This document shows, piece after piece, positions 45,112 to 54,746 of a DNA stretch of 64,000 nt (position 1 is the first letter of the stretch; every line of letters starts with the position of its first letter). This DNA comes from Mycobacterium sp. 1164985.4 (GTDB lineage: Bacteria > Actinomycetota > Actinomycetes > Mycobacteriales > Mycobacteriaceae): positions 1 through 64,000 of the forward strand of contig NZ_LZMD01000053.1 of NCBI RefSeq assembly GCF_001668575.1, in the 5' to 3' direction. The position numbers were made by a program, and so were the translations under genes. The notes under the pieces are model-generated. The model was not told the origin of the DNA and ran no database searches. It was given only the letters and a program-made list of their open reading frames with translations.

Positions 45112-45767
45112 CTCGGCTCTCCCGTCCTCACGCCGACCTGCGGCCCCACCGCCGCGGCGATCTCATCGGCGCTGGTGAAGGAGCGCGGCAGGACGTCGGC
45201 AACGGTACCGTCCGCCCGCAGCACCACGGTTGCGGGCATGACGTTGGGTACCCGCAGCGCGGCGGCGATCAGCCGCCTGCCGTCCTGCAGCGTGGGCAGC
45301 CGCACGCCGAGTTCGGCCAGCCGCAACAGCGCCGCGGTCTCGTTCTCGTCCTGGTGCACGGCCAACACGGTCACTGCAGTACCCATGCGCCGCTGATATT
45401 CGGCCATCGCCGGAAGTTCCGCGGTGCACGGCGCACACCAGTACGCCCACAGGTTGAGCACGACGACGCGGCCGGCCAACGCCTTGGCGACGTCGACCAT
45501 CGCCCCGTCGCCCGCGCATTCCAGCGTGATCCCGCGCAGGGCCTCCGGGCCCGCGCCAGCGCCGGGGCCGGGACACGGCGGCAGATCGGCCTCGGCGCGG
45601 GGACCCGCCAGCGCTTCGGCGGTGTCGGCGGCGCGGCGGTCACGTGCGGTGGACTGCGAAGGTGTCCCGGTCGACCCGTTTTCGCGATCCAACTGCGCCC
45701 ACAGGGCCCACCCGAGCGCCACGAGGACCACGAGCACCACGACGGTCCAACGGGTCGAGGTACGCAC
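45108..45767 (-). CDS. membrane-anchored thioredoxin-like protein (TlpA/ResA type, Rv3673c-like)
   Basis: A 219-residue protein with one N-terminal membrane helix (WTVVVLVVLVALGWALW) placing a thioredoxin fold outside the membrane. The active site is WAYWCAPCTAELP (CxxC), with the cis-Pro in NVMPATVVL. It probably reduces disulfides in exported proteins; being in an operon with MarP, which has a functional disulfide, is suggestive. It starts at GTG 45767; the open frame continues upstream into nth without homology. Confidence 0.87.
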   Translation of the reverse strand: MRTSTRWTVVVLVVLVALGWALWAQLDRENGSTGTPSQSTARDRRAADTAEALAGPRAEADLPPCPGPGAGAGPEALRGITLECAGDGAMVDVAKALAGRVVVLNLWAYWCAPCTAELPAMAEYQRRMGTAVTVLAVHQDENETAALLRLAELGVRLPTLQDGRRLIAAALRVPNVMPATVVLRADGTVADVLPRSFTSADEIAAAVGPQVGVRTGEPR

Positions 45768-45787
45768 GGTCAGCCGGTCGGCACGGG

Positions 45788-46570
45788 CTACAGACCGGCC
45801 ATGGCCAGCAGATGGTCGGTCTCGGGGCCCTTGACCAGCGCCGCGGCGGTCACGGGATCGGTCGGCCCGATGCCGAACGACGGGCAGTCGTTGGCCAGTA
45901 CGCATACGCCGCACGCCGGTTTCCGGGCGTGGCAGACCCGCCGGCCGTGGAAGATCACCCGGTGGCTGAGGTCGGTCCACTCGCGGCGCTCGATGAGCTC
46001 ACCGACCGCGTGCTCGACCTTGACGGGGTCCTCTTCGGTGGTCCAGCCCCAGCGGCGCACGAGCCGGCCGAAGTGGGTGTCGACGGTGATTCCCGGGACG
46101 CCGAACGCGTTGCCGAGGATGACGTTGGCGGTCTTGCGCCCGACACCGGGAAGGGTGACCAGCTCGTCCATGGTCGCCGGTACTTCGCCGTCGAACCGCT
46201 CGACGAGTTCCTGCCCCAGCCGGATGAGCGAGTTCGCCTTGTTGCGGTAGAAGCCGGTGGGCCGGATGAGCTCCTCGAGCTCGGTGCGGTCGGCCTGTGC
46301 GTAATCCAGGGCGGTGCGGTACTTCTTGAACAACGCGGGGGTAGTGAGGTTGACCCGCTTGTCGGTGCTCTGCGCGGACAGGATCGTCGCGACGGTGAGC
46401 TCGAGCGGGTTGGTGAAGTCCAGCTCGCAGTACACGTGCGGAAATGCCTGCGCCAGCGTGCGATTCATGCGTCGCGCGCGGCGAACGAGCCCGGTGCGCG
46501 TCTCGCCGTCGCGCTTCTTGGCACGCTTGAGCATGCCCGCCTTCTTTGCCGACGCCTCGCTTACGGTCAC
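45788..46570 (-). CDS. nth: endonuclease III
   Basis: Base-excision repair glycosylase/AP lyase acting on oxidised pyrimidines. It is 260 residues. The helix-hairpin-helix [13 protein letters not shown] contains the catalytic Lys, and the catalytic Asp is in [10 protein letters not shown]. The [4Fe-4S] loop is [17 protein letters not shown] (C-x6-C-x2-C-x5-C). TACGCT (46578-46583 on the minus strand) lies seven bases before the GTG at 46570, favouring a leaderless start there. Confidence 0.95.
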   Translation of the reverse strand: MTVSEASAKKAGMLKRAKKRDGETRTGLVRRARRMNRTLAQAFPHVYCELDFTNPLELTVATILSAQSTDKRVNLTTPALFKKYRTALDYAQADRTELEELIRPTGFYRNKANSLIRLGQELVERFDGEVPATMDELVTLPGVGRKTANVILGNAFGVPGITVDTHFGRLVRRWGWTTEEDPVKVEHAVGELIERREWTDLSHRVIFHGRRVCHARKPACGVCVLANDCPSFGIGPTDPVTAAALVKGPETDHLLAMAGL

Positions 46571-46699
46571 GACTGCCAGCGTACTGAGACGCTCAGACAA
46601 AGCCACCGAAAAGGTCGTGGCAGCCGCCATCGCGAACTGGTGCGGACCGGTGACGATTCGTGATCCCGCTGAGACCTTGGGCGTGTTTACTTCTGCGTT

Positions 46700-47032
46700 G
46701 TGTCGTGGTTGCTCGTTGGCCTGATTCCGGGGTTGCTGATGGCGGCGACGCTCGGGCTGCAGCGGCTCGAGGCCGGCCTGAACCCCGATACGGTCTCGGC
46801 CACCGACGTGGCGAAATTCTTCGAGCGGGCCGAACCGTCCGATGTCGACAGGCTCGCGCGGGATGGGATGAGCCGGGCGCTGGACGGTATGCGCCAACGG
46901 CAGCACGTCGAGCATCCGATCGCCAACGGATCAACCGCGCATTTTCGGGCCGCGGATCTGCCGGTTCGGGCGTATGCCCAGCCCCGGATGAATCCGGAAT
47001 TTCAGCAGACCCGACATGCCGATCGTGTGTAG
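46700..47032 (+). CDS. small membrane protein (Rv3675-like)
   Basis: A 110-residue protein with a single N-terminal hydrophobic helix ([20 protein letters not shown]) and a charged cytoplasmic or extracellular domain of helical character ([20 protein letters not shown]). It is conserved between nth and crp in mycobacteria. There is no known function. The start is a GTG at 46700. Confidence 0.7.
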   Translation: MSWLLVGLIPGLLMAATLGLQRLEAGLNPDTVSATDVAKFFERAEPSDVDRLARDGMSRALDGMRQRQHVEHPIANGSTAHFRAADLPVRAYAQPRMNPEFQQTRHADRV

Positions 47033-47120
47033 CGTGGGCTGGTCACGAAATCGGGTACCTCTAGACTTATCTCGCTTACCGATAGAGGTCGGCTTCACCT
47101 AACAGCTTAAGAGGGGCAAC

Positions 47121-47795
47121 GTGGACGAGATCCTGGCGCGGGCCGGAATCTTCCAGGGGGTCGAACCCAGCGCCGTCACCGCGCTGACCAAGCAATTGCA
47201 GCCAGTCGACTTCCCCCGTGGACACACCGTGTTCGCCGAGGGTGAGCCCGGGGATCGGCTCTACATCATCATCTCGGGCAAGGTCAAGATCGGCCGCCGG
47301 TCGCCGGACGGTCGCGAGAATCTGCTCACCATCATGGGTCCGTCGGACATGTTCGGCGAGCTCTCCATCTTCGACCCGGGTCCGCGGACGTCGAGCGCGA
47401 CCACCATCACCGAGGTCCGCGCGGTGTCGATGGACCGTGACGCGTTGCGCGCGTGGATCGCCGACCGGCCGGAGATCGCCGAGCAGCTGCTGCGGGTGCT
47501 GGCCCGCCGGCTGCGCCGCACCAACAACAACCTCGCCGACCTGATCTTCACCGACGTGCCCGGCCGCGTCGCCAAGCAGCTGCTGCAGCTGGCGCAGCGC
47601 TTCGGCACCCAGGAGGGTGGCGCGCTGCGGGTGACGCACGACCTCACCCAGGAGGAGATCGCCCAACTCGTCGGCGCCTCGCGCGAGACCGTCAATAAGG
47701 CGCTTGCCGATTTCGCCCACCGCGGCTGGATTCGCTTGGAGGGCAAGAGCGTTCTGATCTCGGATTCGGAGCGACTGGCCCGCCGAGCGAGGTAA
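47121..47795 (+). CDS. crp: cAMP receptor protein, CRP/FNR family
   Basis: Global cAMP-responsive regulator (Rv3676). It is 224 residues: an N-terminal cyclic-nucleotide domain with the phosphate-binding cassette [18 protein letters not shown], the long dimer helix (RIRRTNNN-like [14 protein letters not shown]), and a C-terminal helix-turn-helix [20 protein letters not shown]. It starts at GTG 47121 after AAGAGGGG. CRP-like sites are visible in this window at acs, Ms1 and upstream of whiB4. The stop codon lies inside the first copy of a 30-bp tandem repeat. Confidence 0.97.
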   Translation: MDEILARAGIFQGVEPSAVTALTKQLQPVDFPRGHTVFAEGEPGDRLYIIISGKVKIGRRSPDGRENLLTIMGPSDMFGELSIFDPGPRTSSATTITEVRAVSMDRDALRAWIADRPEIAEQLLRVLARRLRRTNNNLADLIFTDVPGRVAKQLLQLAQRFGTQEGGALRVTHDLTQEEIAQLVGASRETVNKALADFAHRGWIRLEGKSVLISDSERLARRAR

Positions 47796-47887
47796 CGAGC
47801 GAGCATCCGGCACCGAGCGAGGTAACGAGCGAGCATCCGGCACCGAGCGAGGTAACGAGCGAGCATCCGGTACCGAGCGAGGTAACG
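47783..47887. repeat. 30-bp tandem repeat, 3.5 copies
   Basis: Unit CCGAGCGAGGTAACGAGCGA followed by GCATCCGGCA. Three full copies run 47783-47812, 47813-47842 and 47843-47872 (the last ends TA instead of CA), plus a 15-base partial copy to 47887. The first copy overlaps the last four codons of crp including its stop, and the array fills the gap up to the stop codon of the convergent gene at 47888. The copies are nearly identical, implying recent expansion from the crp 3' end. Confidence 0.95.
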
Positions 47888-48661
47888 CTAGCGCAGGTAG
47901 TCCAGCTGCGCCTGCACACTCCATTCCGCTACGTCCCACAGCTTCTCGTCGACGTCGGTGTAGACGTGTTCAACGATCTGGCGGGCGCTGGCGTCGTCGC
48001 CGAGCACCCGCAACGCCGCACGCACCTGTTCGAGCCGTTCGTTGCGGTGGGCCAGGTACATGTCGCTGACGGCTTCGAGGTCGTCGAGATCGGGTCCGTG
48101 CCCCGGCAACACGGTGCGCCGTCCTAGGCCACGCAGTCGTCGCAGCGACTCCAGGTAGTCGGTGAGGCTGCCGTCTTCTTTGTCGATGACGGTCGTCCCG
48201 CGGCCAAGCACGGTGTCGGCGGTCAACACGGCGTTGTCGAGCAGGAACGACACCGAGTCGGCGGTGTGCCCCGGTGTGGCCATCACGGTGATGCGCAGCC
48301 CCGCCGCATCGATGACCTCCCCGTCGGTGAGCGGCCCGCCGAGGCCCCGCAGGAATCCGCTGCCCACCGATCGCACCACCGCGCCCGTGCTGTCGACGAT
48401 CTTGTCGATGGCGCCGGTGTGATCCTCGTGCTTGTGGCTGATCAGCACGAGCGGGATGGTGCCCAGCTCAAGGATCTTCTCGATGTGCGCGTCGTCCTCG
48501 GGGCCGGGGTCGACGACGACCATCTCGTCGCTCCCGGGACCCCGCAGCACCCATGTGTTCGTGCCCTCCAGCGTCATCAGGCCGGGGTTGTCGCACAACA
48601 ACACGGAGGCGGTGTCGGTGACCGGGCGCAACCGCCCGTATGCCGGATGCTCCGGCGTCAC
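47888..48661 (-). CDS. metallo-beta-lactamase fold hydrolase (Rv3677c-like)
   Basis: A 257-residue binuclear zinc hydrolase of the LACTB2/glyoxalase-II-like group. The metal motif is ISHKHEDHTGA (HxHxDH), with further ligands in ATPGHTADS, TADTVLGRG and LPGHGPDL, and a C-terminal winged-helix-like tail (ASARQIVEHVYTD). LACTB2-type proteins are often RNases, but substrate specificity cannot be set here. The GTG 48661 overlaps the RidA-family stop by four bases. Confidence 0.87.
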   Translation of the reverse strand: MTPEHPAYGRLRPVTDTASVLLCDNPGLMTLEGTNTWVLRGPGSDEMVVVDPGPEDDAHIEKILELGTIPLVLISHKHEDHTGAIDKIVDSTGAVVRSVGSGFLRGLGGPLTDGEVIDAAGLRITVMATPGHTADSVSFLLDNAVLTADTVLGRGTTVIDKEDGSLTDYLESLRRLRGLGRRTVLPGHGPDLDDLEAVSDMYLAHRNERLEQVRAALRVLGDDASARQIVEHVYTDVDEKLWDVAEWSVQAQLDYLR

Positions 48662-49113
48662 GCGACCTCCACGATCACTTCGACCTCGACCGGGGCGTCC
48701 CTCGGCAACTCCGAGACGCCGACGGCGGAGCGGGCATGCGCCCCGGCGTCCCCGAACACCTCACTGAACAGTTCAGACGCACCGTTGATCACACCCGGCT
48801 GGCCGTGGAATCCGGGCGCCGAGGCGACGAATCCGACCACCTTGACCACCCGGGTGACCGAGTCGATGCCGACCAGCGAGTGCACCGCGGCGAGCGCGTT
48901 GAGCGCGCACACCCGGGCCAGGCCGTGGGCCTGTTCGGGATTGACGCCGGCGCCCACCTTGCCGGTCTGCAGCAGCTCGCCGTCGCGGATGGGCAACTGG
49001 CCCGCGGTGTAGACGACGTTGCCCGTGCGCACCGCCGGCACGTACGCCGCCAGCGGCGCCACCACCGGTGGCAACTCGATGCCCAGTTCGGCCAGCCGCG
49101 CGGACGCCGTCAT
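48658..49113 (-). CDS. RidA family protein (Rv3678c-like)
   Basis: A 151-residue YjgF/RidA-type protein, whose archetype deaminates reactive enamine/imine intermediates. Family blocks are VVYTAGQLPI, LNALAAVHSLVGIDSV and EVFGDAGAHARSAVGV. In place of the usual catalytic Arg in the C-terminal strand, the segment reads GVSELPRDAPVEVEVI, so it belongs to a less characterised subgroup. The ATG 49113 overlaps the DUF4177 stop as ATGA. Confidence 0.87.
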   Translation of the reverse strand: MTASARLAELGIELPPVVAPLAAYVPAVRTGNVVYTAGQLPIRDGELLQTGKVGAGVNPEQAHGLARVCALNALAAVHSLVGIDSVTRVVKVVGFVASAPGFHGQPGVINGASELFSEVFGDAGAHARSAVGVSELPRDAPVEVEVIVEVA

Positions 49114-49271
49114 TTCGGGCGCTTGAGGTATGCGACGTGCTGTTCACCCGTGGGGCCCGGCAGTACGGACACCAACTCCCAGCCGTCCTCACCCCACTGG
49201 TCGAGGATCTGCTTGGTCGCGTGTGTCAGCAGCGGGACGGTGGCGTATTCCCACCGGGTGGATTCACTCAT
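49110..49271 (-). CDS. small DUF4177-type protein (Rv3678A-like)
   Basis: A 53-residue protein, MSESTRWEYATVPLLTHATK onward, ending HVAYLKRPK. WEYATVPLL and the GEDGWELVSVLPG block are the hallmark of DUF4177 proteins. It starts at ATG 49271 and its stop overlaps the RidA-family start as ATGA, so the three genes DUF4177-RidA-MBL form a tight operon. It is about 75 bases from the divergent ATPase gene. Function unknown. Confidence 0.82.
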   Translation of the reverse strand: MSESTRWEYATVPLLTHATKQILDQWGEDGWELVSVLPGPTGEQHVAYLKRPK

Positions 49272-49347
49272 GGGCCGAGCTTATCTCCGGGCCGATTCGG
49301 GGCCGCGGACCTGCGGACGCCGAGAACCCGTTGGCTAGCATGCACGA

Positions 49348-50367
49348 GTGGCTTCCACTACCAATGGCGGTAGATCCGTCGGCTGGCCGTCCCGGCTGAG
49401 CAAAGCTCGCCTGCACTTCGTCACCGGCAAGGGTGGCACCGGCAAATCCACGATCGCCGCATCGCTGGCGCTGGCGCTGGCGGCGGGCGGCCGCAAGGTC
49501 CTGCTGGTGGAAGTCGAAGGGCGCCAAGGCATCGCGCAGCTTTTCGACGTCCCTCCCCTGCCCTATCAGGAGGTCAAGATCGCGACCGCCGAGGGCGGCG
49601 GTCAGGTCAACGCGCTGGCGATCGACACCGAGGCCGCGTTTCTCGAGTACCTCGAGATGTTCTACAACCTGGGCCTGGCCGGCCGCGCGATGCGCAGGAT
49701 CGGCGCCGTCGAGTTCGCGACAACGATCGCCCCGGGCCTGCGCGATGTGCTGCTGACCGGCAAGATCCGCGAGATCGTGACCCGCGCCGAGAAGGGCAAG
49801 CAGCCGCTTTACGACGCGGTCGTCGTCGATTCGCCCCCCACGGGCCGCATCGCGCGCTTCCTCGATGTCACCAAGGCGGTGTCGGATCTGGCCAAGGGCG
49901 GCCCGGTGCACGGGCAGGCCGAGAGCGTGGTCAAGGTGCTGCACTCCGATATGACCGCGATCCATCTGGTCACGCTGCTCGAAGCGCTGCCGATCCAGGA
50001 GACGCTGGAGGCCATCGAGGAACTCAAGGAACTCGACCTGCCGATCGGCAGCGTCATCGTCAACCGCAACATCCCCGCGTACCTACCCACCGATGCGCTG
50101 GCCAAGGCCGCCGAGGGCGACATCGACGCCGACACCGTGCGCGCCGGGCTTACCGAGGTCGGAATCACGTTGTCCGACTCCGACTTCGCCGGGCTGTTGA
50201 CCGAGACCATCCAGCACGCGACCCGGATCCAGGCGCGGGCCGAGAGCGCGGAACAACTCGACGCGCTGGACGTGGCGCGGCTGCAGTTGCCGCAGATCGT
50301 GGACGGCGTCGACCTCGGCAGCCTCTACGAACTCGCCGAAGAACTCGAACGGCAGGGGGTGCGCTGA
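49348..50367 (+). CDS. bagA: ArsA/GET3-like ATPase, first subunit (BagA, Rv3679-like)
   Basis: A 339-residue deviant Walker ATPase. The P-loop is [16 protein letters not shown] and the switch region is [16 protein letters not shown]. Together with the next gene it matches Rv3679-Rv3680 of M. tuberculosis, linked to tolerance of glycerol and nitrate metabolites. There is no anion-pump membrane partner nearby, so the client is uncertain. TAGCAT (49336-49341) is six bases before the GTG at 49348, a clear leaderless arrangement. Confidence 0.9.
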   Translation: MASTTNGGRSVGWPSRLSKARLHFVTGKGGTGKSTIAASLALALAAGGRKVLLVEVEGRQGIAQLFDVPPLPYQEVKIATAEGGGQVNALAIDTEAAFLEYLEMFYNLGLAGRAMRRIGAVEFATTIAPGLRDVLLTGKIREIVTRAEKGKQPLYDAVVVDSPPTGRIARFLDVTKAVSDLAKGGPVHGQAESVVKVLHSDMTAIHLVTLLEALPIQETLEAIEELKELDLPIGSVIVNRNIPAYLPTDALAKAAEGDIDADTVRAGLTEVGITLSDSDFAGLLTETIQHATRIQARAESAEQLDALDVARLQLPQIVDGVDLGSLYELAEELERQGVR

Positions 50368-50398
50368 TGAACGCTCGCGCGAAGAAGGGTCGGCTCCG

Positions 50399-51526
50399 AT
50401 GAGCACCACTCCACCGACCCTCGACATGGGCACGATCCTCAAGGACACGTCGAACCGCGTCGTGGTGTGCTGCGGCGCAGGAGGTGTCGGCAAGACCACC
50501 ACCGCGGCGGCGATGGCGCTGCGCGCGGCGGAGTACGGCCGGACGGTCGTGGTGCTGACCATCGACCCCGCCAAGCGGCTCGCCCAGGCGCTGGGCATCA
50601 AGACACTCGGCAACACCCCGCAGCGGGTTCCGCTGGCCCCCGAGGTGCCGGGCGAACTGCACGCGATGATGCTCGACATGCGCCGCACGTTCGACGAGAT
50701 GGTCATCCAGTACTCGGGAACCCAACGGGCACAAGAGATTTTGGACAACCAGTTCTATCAGACGGTGGCCACGTCTCTGGCGGGCACGCAGGAGTACATG
50801 GCCATGGAGAAGCTCGGCCAGCTGCTCGCCGAGGACCGGTGGGACCTGGTCGTCGTCGACACCCCGCCGTCGCGTAACGCGTTGGACTTCCTGGACGCGC
50901 CGAAGCGGTTGGGCGGCTTCATGGACAGCCGGCTCTGGAAGCTGCTGCTGGGTCCGGGCCGGGGCATCGGCCGGTTGGTCACCGGCGCGATGGGGCTGGC
51001 GATGAAGGCGCTGTCGACGGTCCTGGGCTCGCAAATGCTCTCGGATGCAGCGTCTTTCGTGCAGTCACTCGATTCGACGTTCGGCGGGTTTCGCGAGAAG
51101 GCCGATCGCACCTACGAATTGCTCAAGCGGCGCGGGACGCAATTCGTGGTGGTGTCGGCGGCCGAACCGGACGCGCTTCGCGAGGCGTCCTTCTTCGTCG
51201 ACCGGCTCTCGGAGGAGCACATGCCGTTGGCCGGCCTGATCCTCAACCGCACGCACCCGATCCTCTGTGATCTGCACGCGGAGAAGGCGGAGGAGGCCGC
51301 CGAGACCATCGAGAAGAACGATCCGGAGTCGGTGACGGCCGCGGTGTTGCGGATTCACGCCGACCGGGCGATGACCGCCAAACGTGAGATCCGGCTGCTG
51401 TCGCGGTTCACCGGCGCCAACCCGCACGTGTCGATCGTGGGAGTGCCCTCGCTGCCGTTCGACGTCTCGGACCTAGAGGCGCTGCGGGCCATCGCCGATC
51501 AGATCACCGGCGAGACCGCCGCTTAG
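50399..51526 (+). CDS. bagB: ArsA/GET3-like ATPase, second subunit (BagB, Rv3680-like)
   Basis: A 375-residue ATPase with P-loop [17 protein letters not shown] and switch [18 protein letters not shown]. The central helical part ([19 protein letters not shown]) may face a membrane or hydrophobic client, as in GET3. It starts at ATG 50399. An 11-codon open frame (50367-50402) bridges the bagA stop and this start by ATGA overlaps at both ends, which could couple translation. The pair probably forms a heteromer. Confidence 0.9.
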   Translation: MSTTPPTLDMGTILKDTSNRVVVCCGAGGVGKTTTAAAMALRAAEYGRTVVVLTIDPAKRLAQALGIKTLGNTPQRVPLAPEVPGELHAMMLDMRRTFDEMVIQYSGTQRAQEILDNQFYQTVATSLAGTQEYMAMEKLGQLLAEDRWDLVVVDTPPSRNALDFLDAPKRLGGFMDSRLWKLLLGPGRGIGRLVTGAMGLAMKALSTVLGSQMLSDAASFVQSLDSTFGGFREKADRTYELLKRRGTQFVVVSAAEPDALREASFFVDRLSEEHMPLAGLILNRTHPILCDLHAEKAEEAAETIEKNDPESVTAAVLRIHADRAMTAKREIRLLSRFTGANPHVSIVGVPSLPFDVSDLEALRAIADQITGETAA

Positions 51527-51560
51527 CGGCGGCAGGTGACGCGGACTTTGTCTGCGCGGA

Positions 51561-51917
51561 TTAGACCGCGTTGCGGTGCTTGCGCTGGGCGTTGAAGAAC
51601 TCCGCCCAGGAGACGACCTCGGGATGCTGCTTGAGCAGAGCGCGACGTTGCCGCTCGGTCATCCCACCCCAGACTCCGAACTCCACGCGGTTGTCGAGCG
51701 CATCGGCCCCGCACTCGAGGATCACCGGGCAATGCCGGCAGATCACCGCGGCTTTGCGCTGTGCGGCCCCCCGGACGAACAGCTCATCAGGATCGGTCTG
51801 GCGGCATCGGGCTTGCGAGACCCAGGCGATGCGTGCTTCGGCCTCGGCGCCGTGCACAACAGTGTGTGCCGAGGACGTCATCGCGGTCCTGCGCGCCGCA
51901 GGCTTGGTAGCTGACAC
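51561..51917 (-). CDS. whiB4: WhiB-family redox-sensing regulator WhiB4
   Basis: A 118-residue iron-sulfur transcription regulator, the same length as Rv3681c. The four cluster cysteines are in ARCRQTD, CRHC and LECGADAL; the WhiB turn is EFGVWGGMTERQRRALL, with a basic C terminus. WhiB4 in M. tuberculosis senses oxidation and controls antioxidant genes. The start is GTG 51917, after GGAGGGAA; a longer frame to 52046 lacks homology. It is divergent from ponA2. Confidence 0.95.
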   Translation of the reverse strand: MSATKPAARRTAMTSSAHTVVHGAEAEARIAWVSQARCRQTDPDELFVRGAAQRKAAVICRHCPVILECGADALDNRVEFGVWGGMTERQRRALLKQHPEVVSWAEFFNAQRKHRNAV

Positions 51918-52018
51918 CAGAGTTCCCTCCGTTCCAACCGCCTCCGGCAACCTCCGGTGCGGCGCACTCCCTGGTAGTAGAACGCTGATGCGATCTACGC
52001 CACATTGCGAGGGGTCAG

Positions 52019-52034
52019 TGTGACCTGTATCGCA
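52019..52034. promoter_or_regulatory. CRP-like box between whiB4 and ponA2
   Basis: TGTGA-cctgta-TCGCA differs from TGTGA-N6-TCACA at one base. It lies about 100 bases upstream of the whiB4 start in the 295-base divergent gap (51918-52212). The rest of this gap shows the ponA2 promoter (TAGTCT, 52200-52205, seven bases before its ATG) and no gene. Confidence 0.45.
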
Positions 52035-52212
52035 CTGTCCGACCAAATTAGATGGTCAAAGCCGGTCTGCGCAATACATGGAAACCCTCTTTTTTGGGAC
52101 GCCCGTGCCGCCAGGGGGCAGAATTGACGTCCACGCCGGTCGAGGCGGCCGTTTCAGCTCTGTGGTCTACCGCGGGATGTCGCCGTTTTGCGACGTCGTT
52201 AGTCTGTAGGTC

Positions 52213-54675
52213 ATGCCGGAGAGCCCGCCGAGTTCATCGCCGACTGTGCCTCCGCGGACGGTCACGGTGATCAAGCTCGCGTGGTGCGTTCTGCTTGCCA
52301 GCGTGATCACCGCGGCGTTGCTGTTCCCCGTGGTCGGCGGGTTCGGCCTGGTGTCCAACCGGGCCTCCGATGTGGTGGCCAACGGTTCGGCGCAGCTCGT
52401 AGAGGGTGAGGTGCCGCAGGTGTCGACGATGGTCGACGCCAAGGGCAACGTCATCGCCTGGCTCTACAACCAGCGTCGCTTCGAGGTGCCCAGCGATCAG
52501 ATCGCCAACACGATGAAGCTGGCGATCGTCTCGATCGAGGACAAGCGGTTCGCCGAACACAACGGAGTCGACTGGCAGGGCACGTTGACCGGCCTGTCCG
52601 GCTATCTGTCCGGCAACCTCGACACCCGCGGCGGCTCGACGATCGAGCAGCAGTACGTCAAGAACTACCAACTGCTGGTGATCGCCCAGACTGACGCCGA
52701 GAAGCGGGCCGCGATCGAGACCACACCGGCCCGCAAGCTGCGCGAGATCCGGATGGCGTTGACGCTGGACAAGACATTCACCAAGTCCGAGATCCTGACC
52801 CGCTATCTGAACCTGGTGTCGTTCGGCAACGGCGCATTCGGTGTACAGGACGCCGCGCAGACCTACTTCGGTGTCAACGCCTCCGAGTTGAACTGGCAGC
52901 AGGCGGCCCTGTTGGCGGGCATGGTGCAGTCGACCAGCACGCTGAATCCCTACACCAATCCCGAGGGGGCGCTGGCTCGGCGAAACCTGGTGCTGGACAC
53001 CATGATCCAAAACATTCCCGAGGAGGCGGAGGCGCTTCGTGCCGCCAAGGAGCAGCCCCTCGGCGTTCTTCCGCAGCCCAAGGAGCTGCCGCGCGGCTGC
53101 ATCGCCGCGGGTGATCGGGCGTTCTTCTGCGACTACGTGCTCGAGTACCTGGCGCGCGCCGGGATCAGCAAGGAGCAGGTCGCCAGGGGCGGATATTTGA
53201 TCAGGACGACGCTCGACCCCGACGTCCAAGGGCCCGTGAAGGCGGCGGTCAATCAGTTCGCCAGCCCTGACCTCAACGGCGTCGCCAGCGTGATGAACGT
53301 GATCAAACCGGGTAAGGAGTCGCACCCGGTGCTGGCGATGGCCAGCAGCCGCACTTACGGCCTGAATTCCGAGGCCGGCGAGACCATGCAACCCCAGCCG
53401 TTCTCCCTGGTCGGCGACGGCGCTGGGTCGACGTTCAAGCTGTTCACGACGGCCGCGGCGATGGAGATGGGCATGGGCATCAACGCACAGCTCGACGTGC
53501 CCGCGCAGTTCCAGGCGAAGGGCCTCGGCAGCAGCGACACCCCGGGCTGTCCGGAGGCGACGTGGTGTGTGAAGAACGCCGGCGGCTACCGCGGCACGAT
53601 GAACATCACCGACGCTTTGGCGACGTCGCCGAACACCGCCTTCGCCAAGCTGATCTCGCAAGTCGGTGTGCAGCGCAGCGTCGACATGGCGGTGCGGTTG
53701 GGGCTGCGGTCCTACGCGCTGCCGGGCACCGCGCGCGACTACGACCCAAACAGCAACGAGAGCCTCGCCGACTTCGTCAAACGGCAGAACCTCGGCTCCT
53801 TCGTGCTGGGCCCGATCGAGGTCAACGCGCTCGAGTTCGCCAATGTCGGCGCGACGCTGGCCTCCGGCGGCGTGTGGTGCCCGCCGAACCCGATCGCCCA
53901 GGTCATCGACCGCAACGGCGAGGAGGTCTCCGTCACCACCGAGACCTGCGAACAGGTGGTACCTGAGGGCCTGGCCAACACGATGGCCACCGCGATGAGC
54001 AAGGACCACGAGGGTGCGGGCACCGCGGCCGCGGCGGCCGGTTCGGTCGGCTGGGACCTGCCGATGGCGGGTAAGACCGGTACCACCGAGGCCCACCGCT
54101 CGTCGGCGTTCCTCGGATTCACCAATACGCTCGCCGCCGGGAACTACATCTACGACGACTCCACCGCCCCCGGCGAGCTGTGTTCGTTCCCGCTGCGCAA
54201 GTGCGGATCCGGCAATCTGTATGGCGGTAACGAGCCGGCCCGGACGTGGTTCGCCGCGATCAAGCCGATCGCCACCAACTTCGGCGAGGTCCGGCTGCCG
54301 CCGACGGATCCACGCTACGTCGATGGCGGCCCCGGCTCGCGTGTGCCCAGCGTGTCGGGCATGACGGAGAGCACCGCCCGCCAGCGTCTGCGCGACGGCG
54401 GCTTCCAGGTCGCTGACCAGGCATCTTCGGTGAACAGCAACGCACCCCGCGGCTCCGTGGTCGGCACGTCGCCCGCCGGGCAGACGGTGCCGGGCTCGAT
54501 CATCACAATCCAGGTCTCCAACGGCATCCCGCCGGCACCGCCGCCGCCTCCGCCCGGCGCGATACCCGGGCTTCCCGCGCCCGTCGGCCAGACGGTGGTC
54601 GAGATCCCCGGACTTCCGCCGATCACGGTGCCCGTGCTCGGCCCGCCGCCGCCGGCTCCACCGCCGCCGCCGTGA
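52213..54675 (+). CDS. ponA2: bifunctional penicillin-binding protein PonA2
   Basis: Class A PBP building peptidoglycan. It is 820 residues: a membrane anchor (about 20-40); a GT51 transglycosylase domain with catalytic Glu in SIEDKRFAEHNGVDWQG and RGGSTIEQQYVKN; a transpeptidase domain with GAGSTFKLFT (SxxK), SPNTAF (SxN) and KTGTTE; one PASTA domain (VPSVSGMTESTARQRLRDGG onward); and a long proline-rich tail. This is the Rv3682 layout. It starts at ATG 52213, consistent with a leaderless transcript. Confidence 0.96.
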   Translation: MPESPPSSSPTVPPRTVTVIKLAWCVLLASVITAALLFPVVGGFGLVSNRASDVVANGSAQLVEGEVPQVSTMVDAKGNVIAWLYNQRRFEVPSDQIANTMKLAIVSIEDKRFAEHNGVDWQGTLTGLSGYLSGNLDTRGGSTIEQQYVKNYQLLVIAQTDAEKRAAIETTPARKLREIRMALTLDKTFTKSEILTRYLNLVSFGNGAFGVQDAAQTYFGVNASELNWQQAALLAGMVQSTSTLNPYTNPEGALARRNLVLDTMIQNIPEEAEALRAAKEQPLGVLPQPKELPRGCIAAGDRAFFCDYVLEYLARAGISKEQVARGGYLIRTTLDPDVQGPVKAAVNQFASPDLNGVASVMNVIKPGKESHPVLAMASSRTYGLNSEAGETMQPQPFSLVGDGAGSTFKLFTTAAAMEMGMGINAQLDVPAQFQAKGLGSSDTPGCPEATWCVKNAGGYRGTMNITDALATSPNTAFAKLISQVGVQRSVDMAVRLGLRSYALPGTARDYDPNSNESLADFVKRQNLGSFVLGPIEVNALEFANVGATLASGGVWCPPNPIAQVIDRNGEEVSVTTETCEQVVPEGLANTMATAMSKDHEGAGTAAAAAGSVGWDLPMAGKTGTTEAHRSSAFLGFTNTLAAGNYIYDDSTAPGELCSFPLRKCGSGNLYGGNEPARTWFAAIKPIATNFGEVRLPPTDPRYVDGGPGSRVPSVSGMTESTARQRLRDGGFQVADQASSVNSNAPRGSVVGTSPAGQTVPGSIITIQVSNGIPPAPPPPPPGAIPGLPAPVGQTVVEIPGLPPITVPVLGPPPPAPPPPP

Positions 54676-54746
54676 TGCTGTGCGTTTGCCCACGCCCGGC
54701 CGGGCGAGGACGCTGAGTCGGCGGCTCTGGCAGTAGGCTCTGCAGC

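Noticed and set aside
47783-47887. CRISPR array
   Set aside because: The 30-bp units abut directly with no unique spacers, and no cas genes are in the window.
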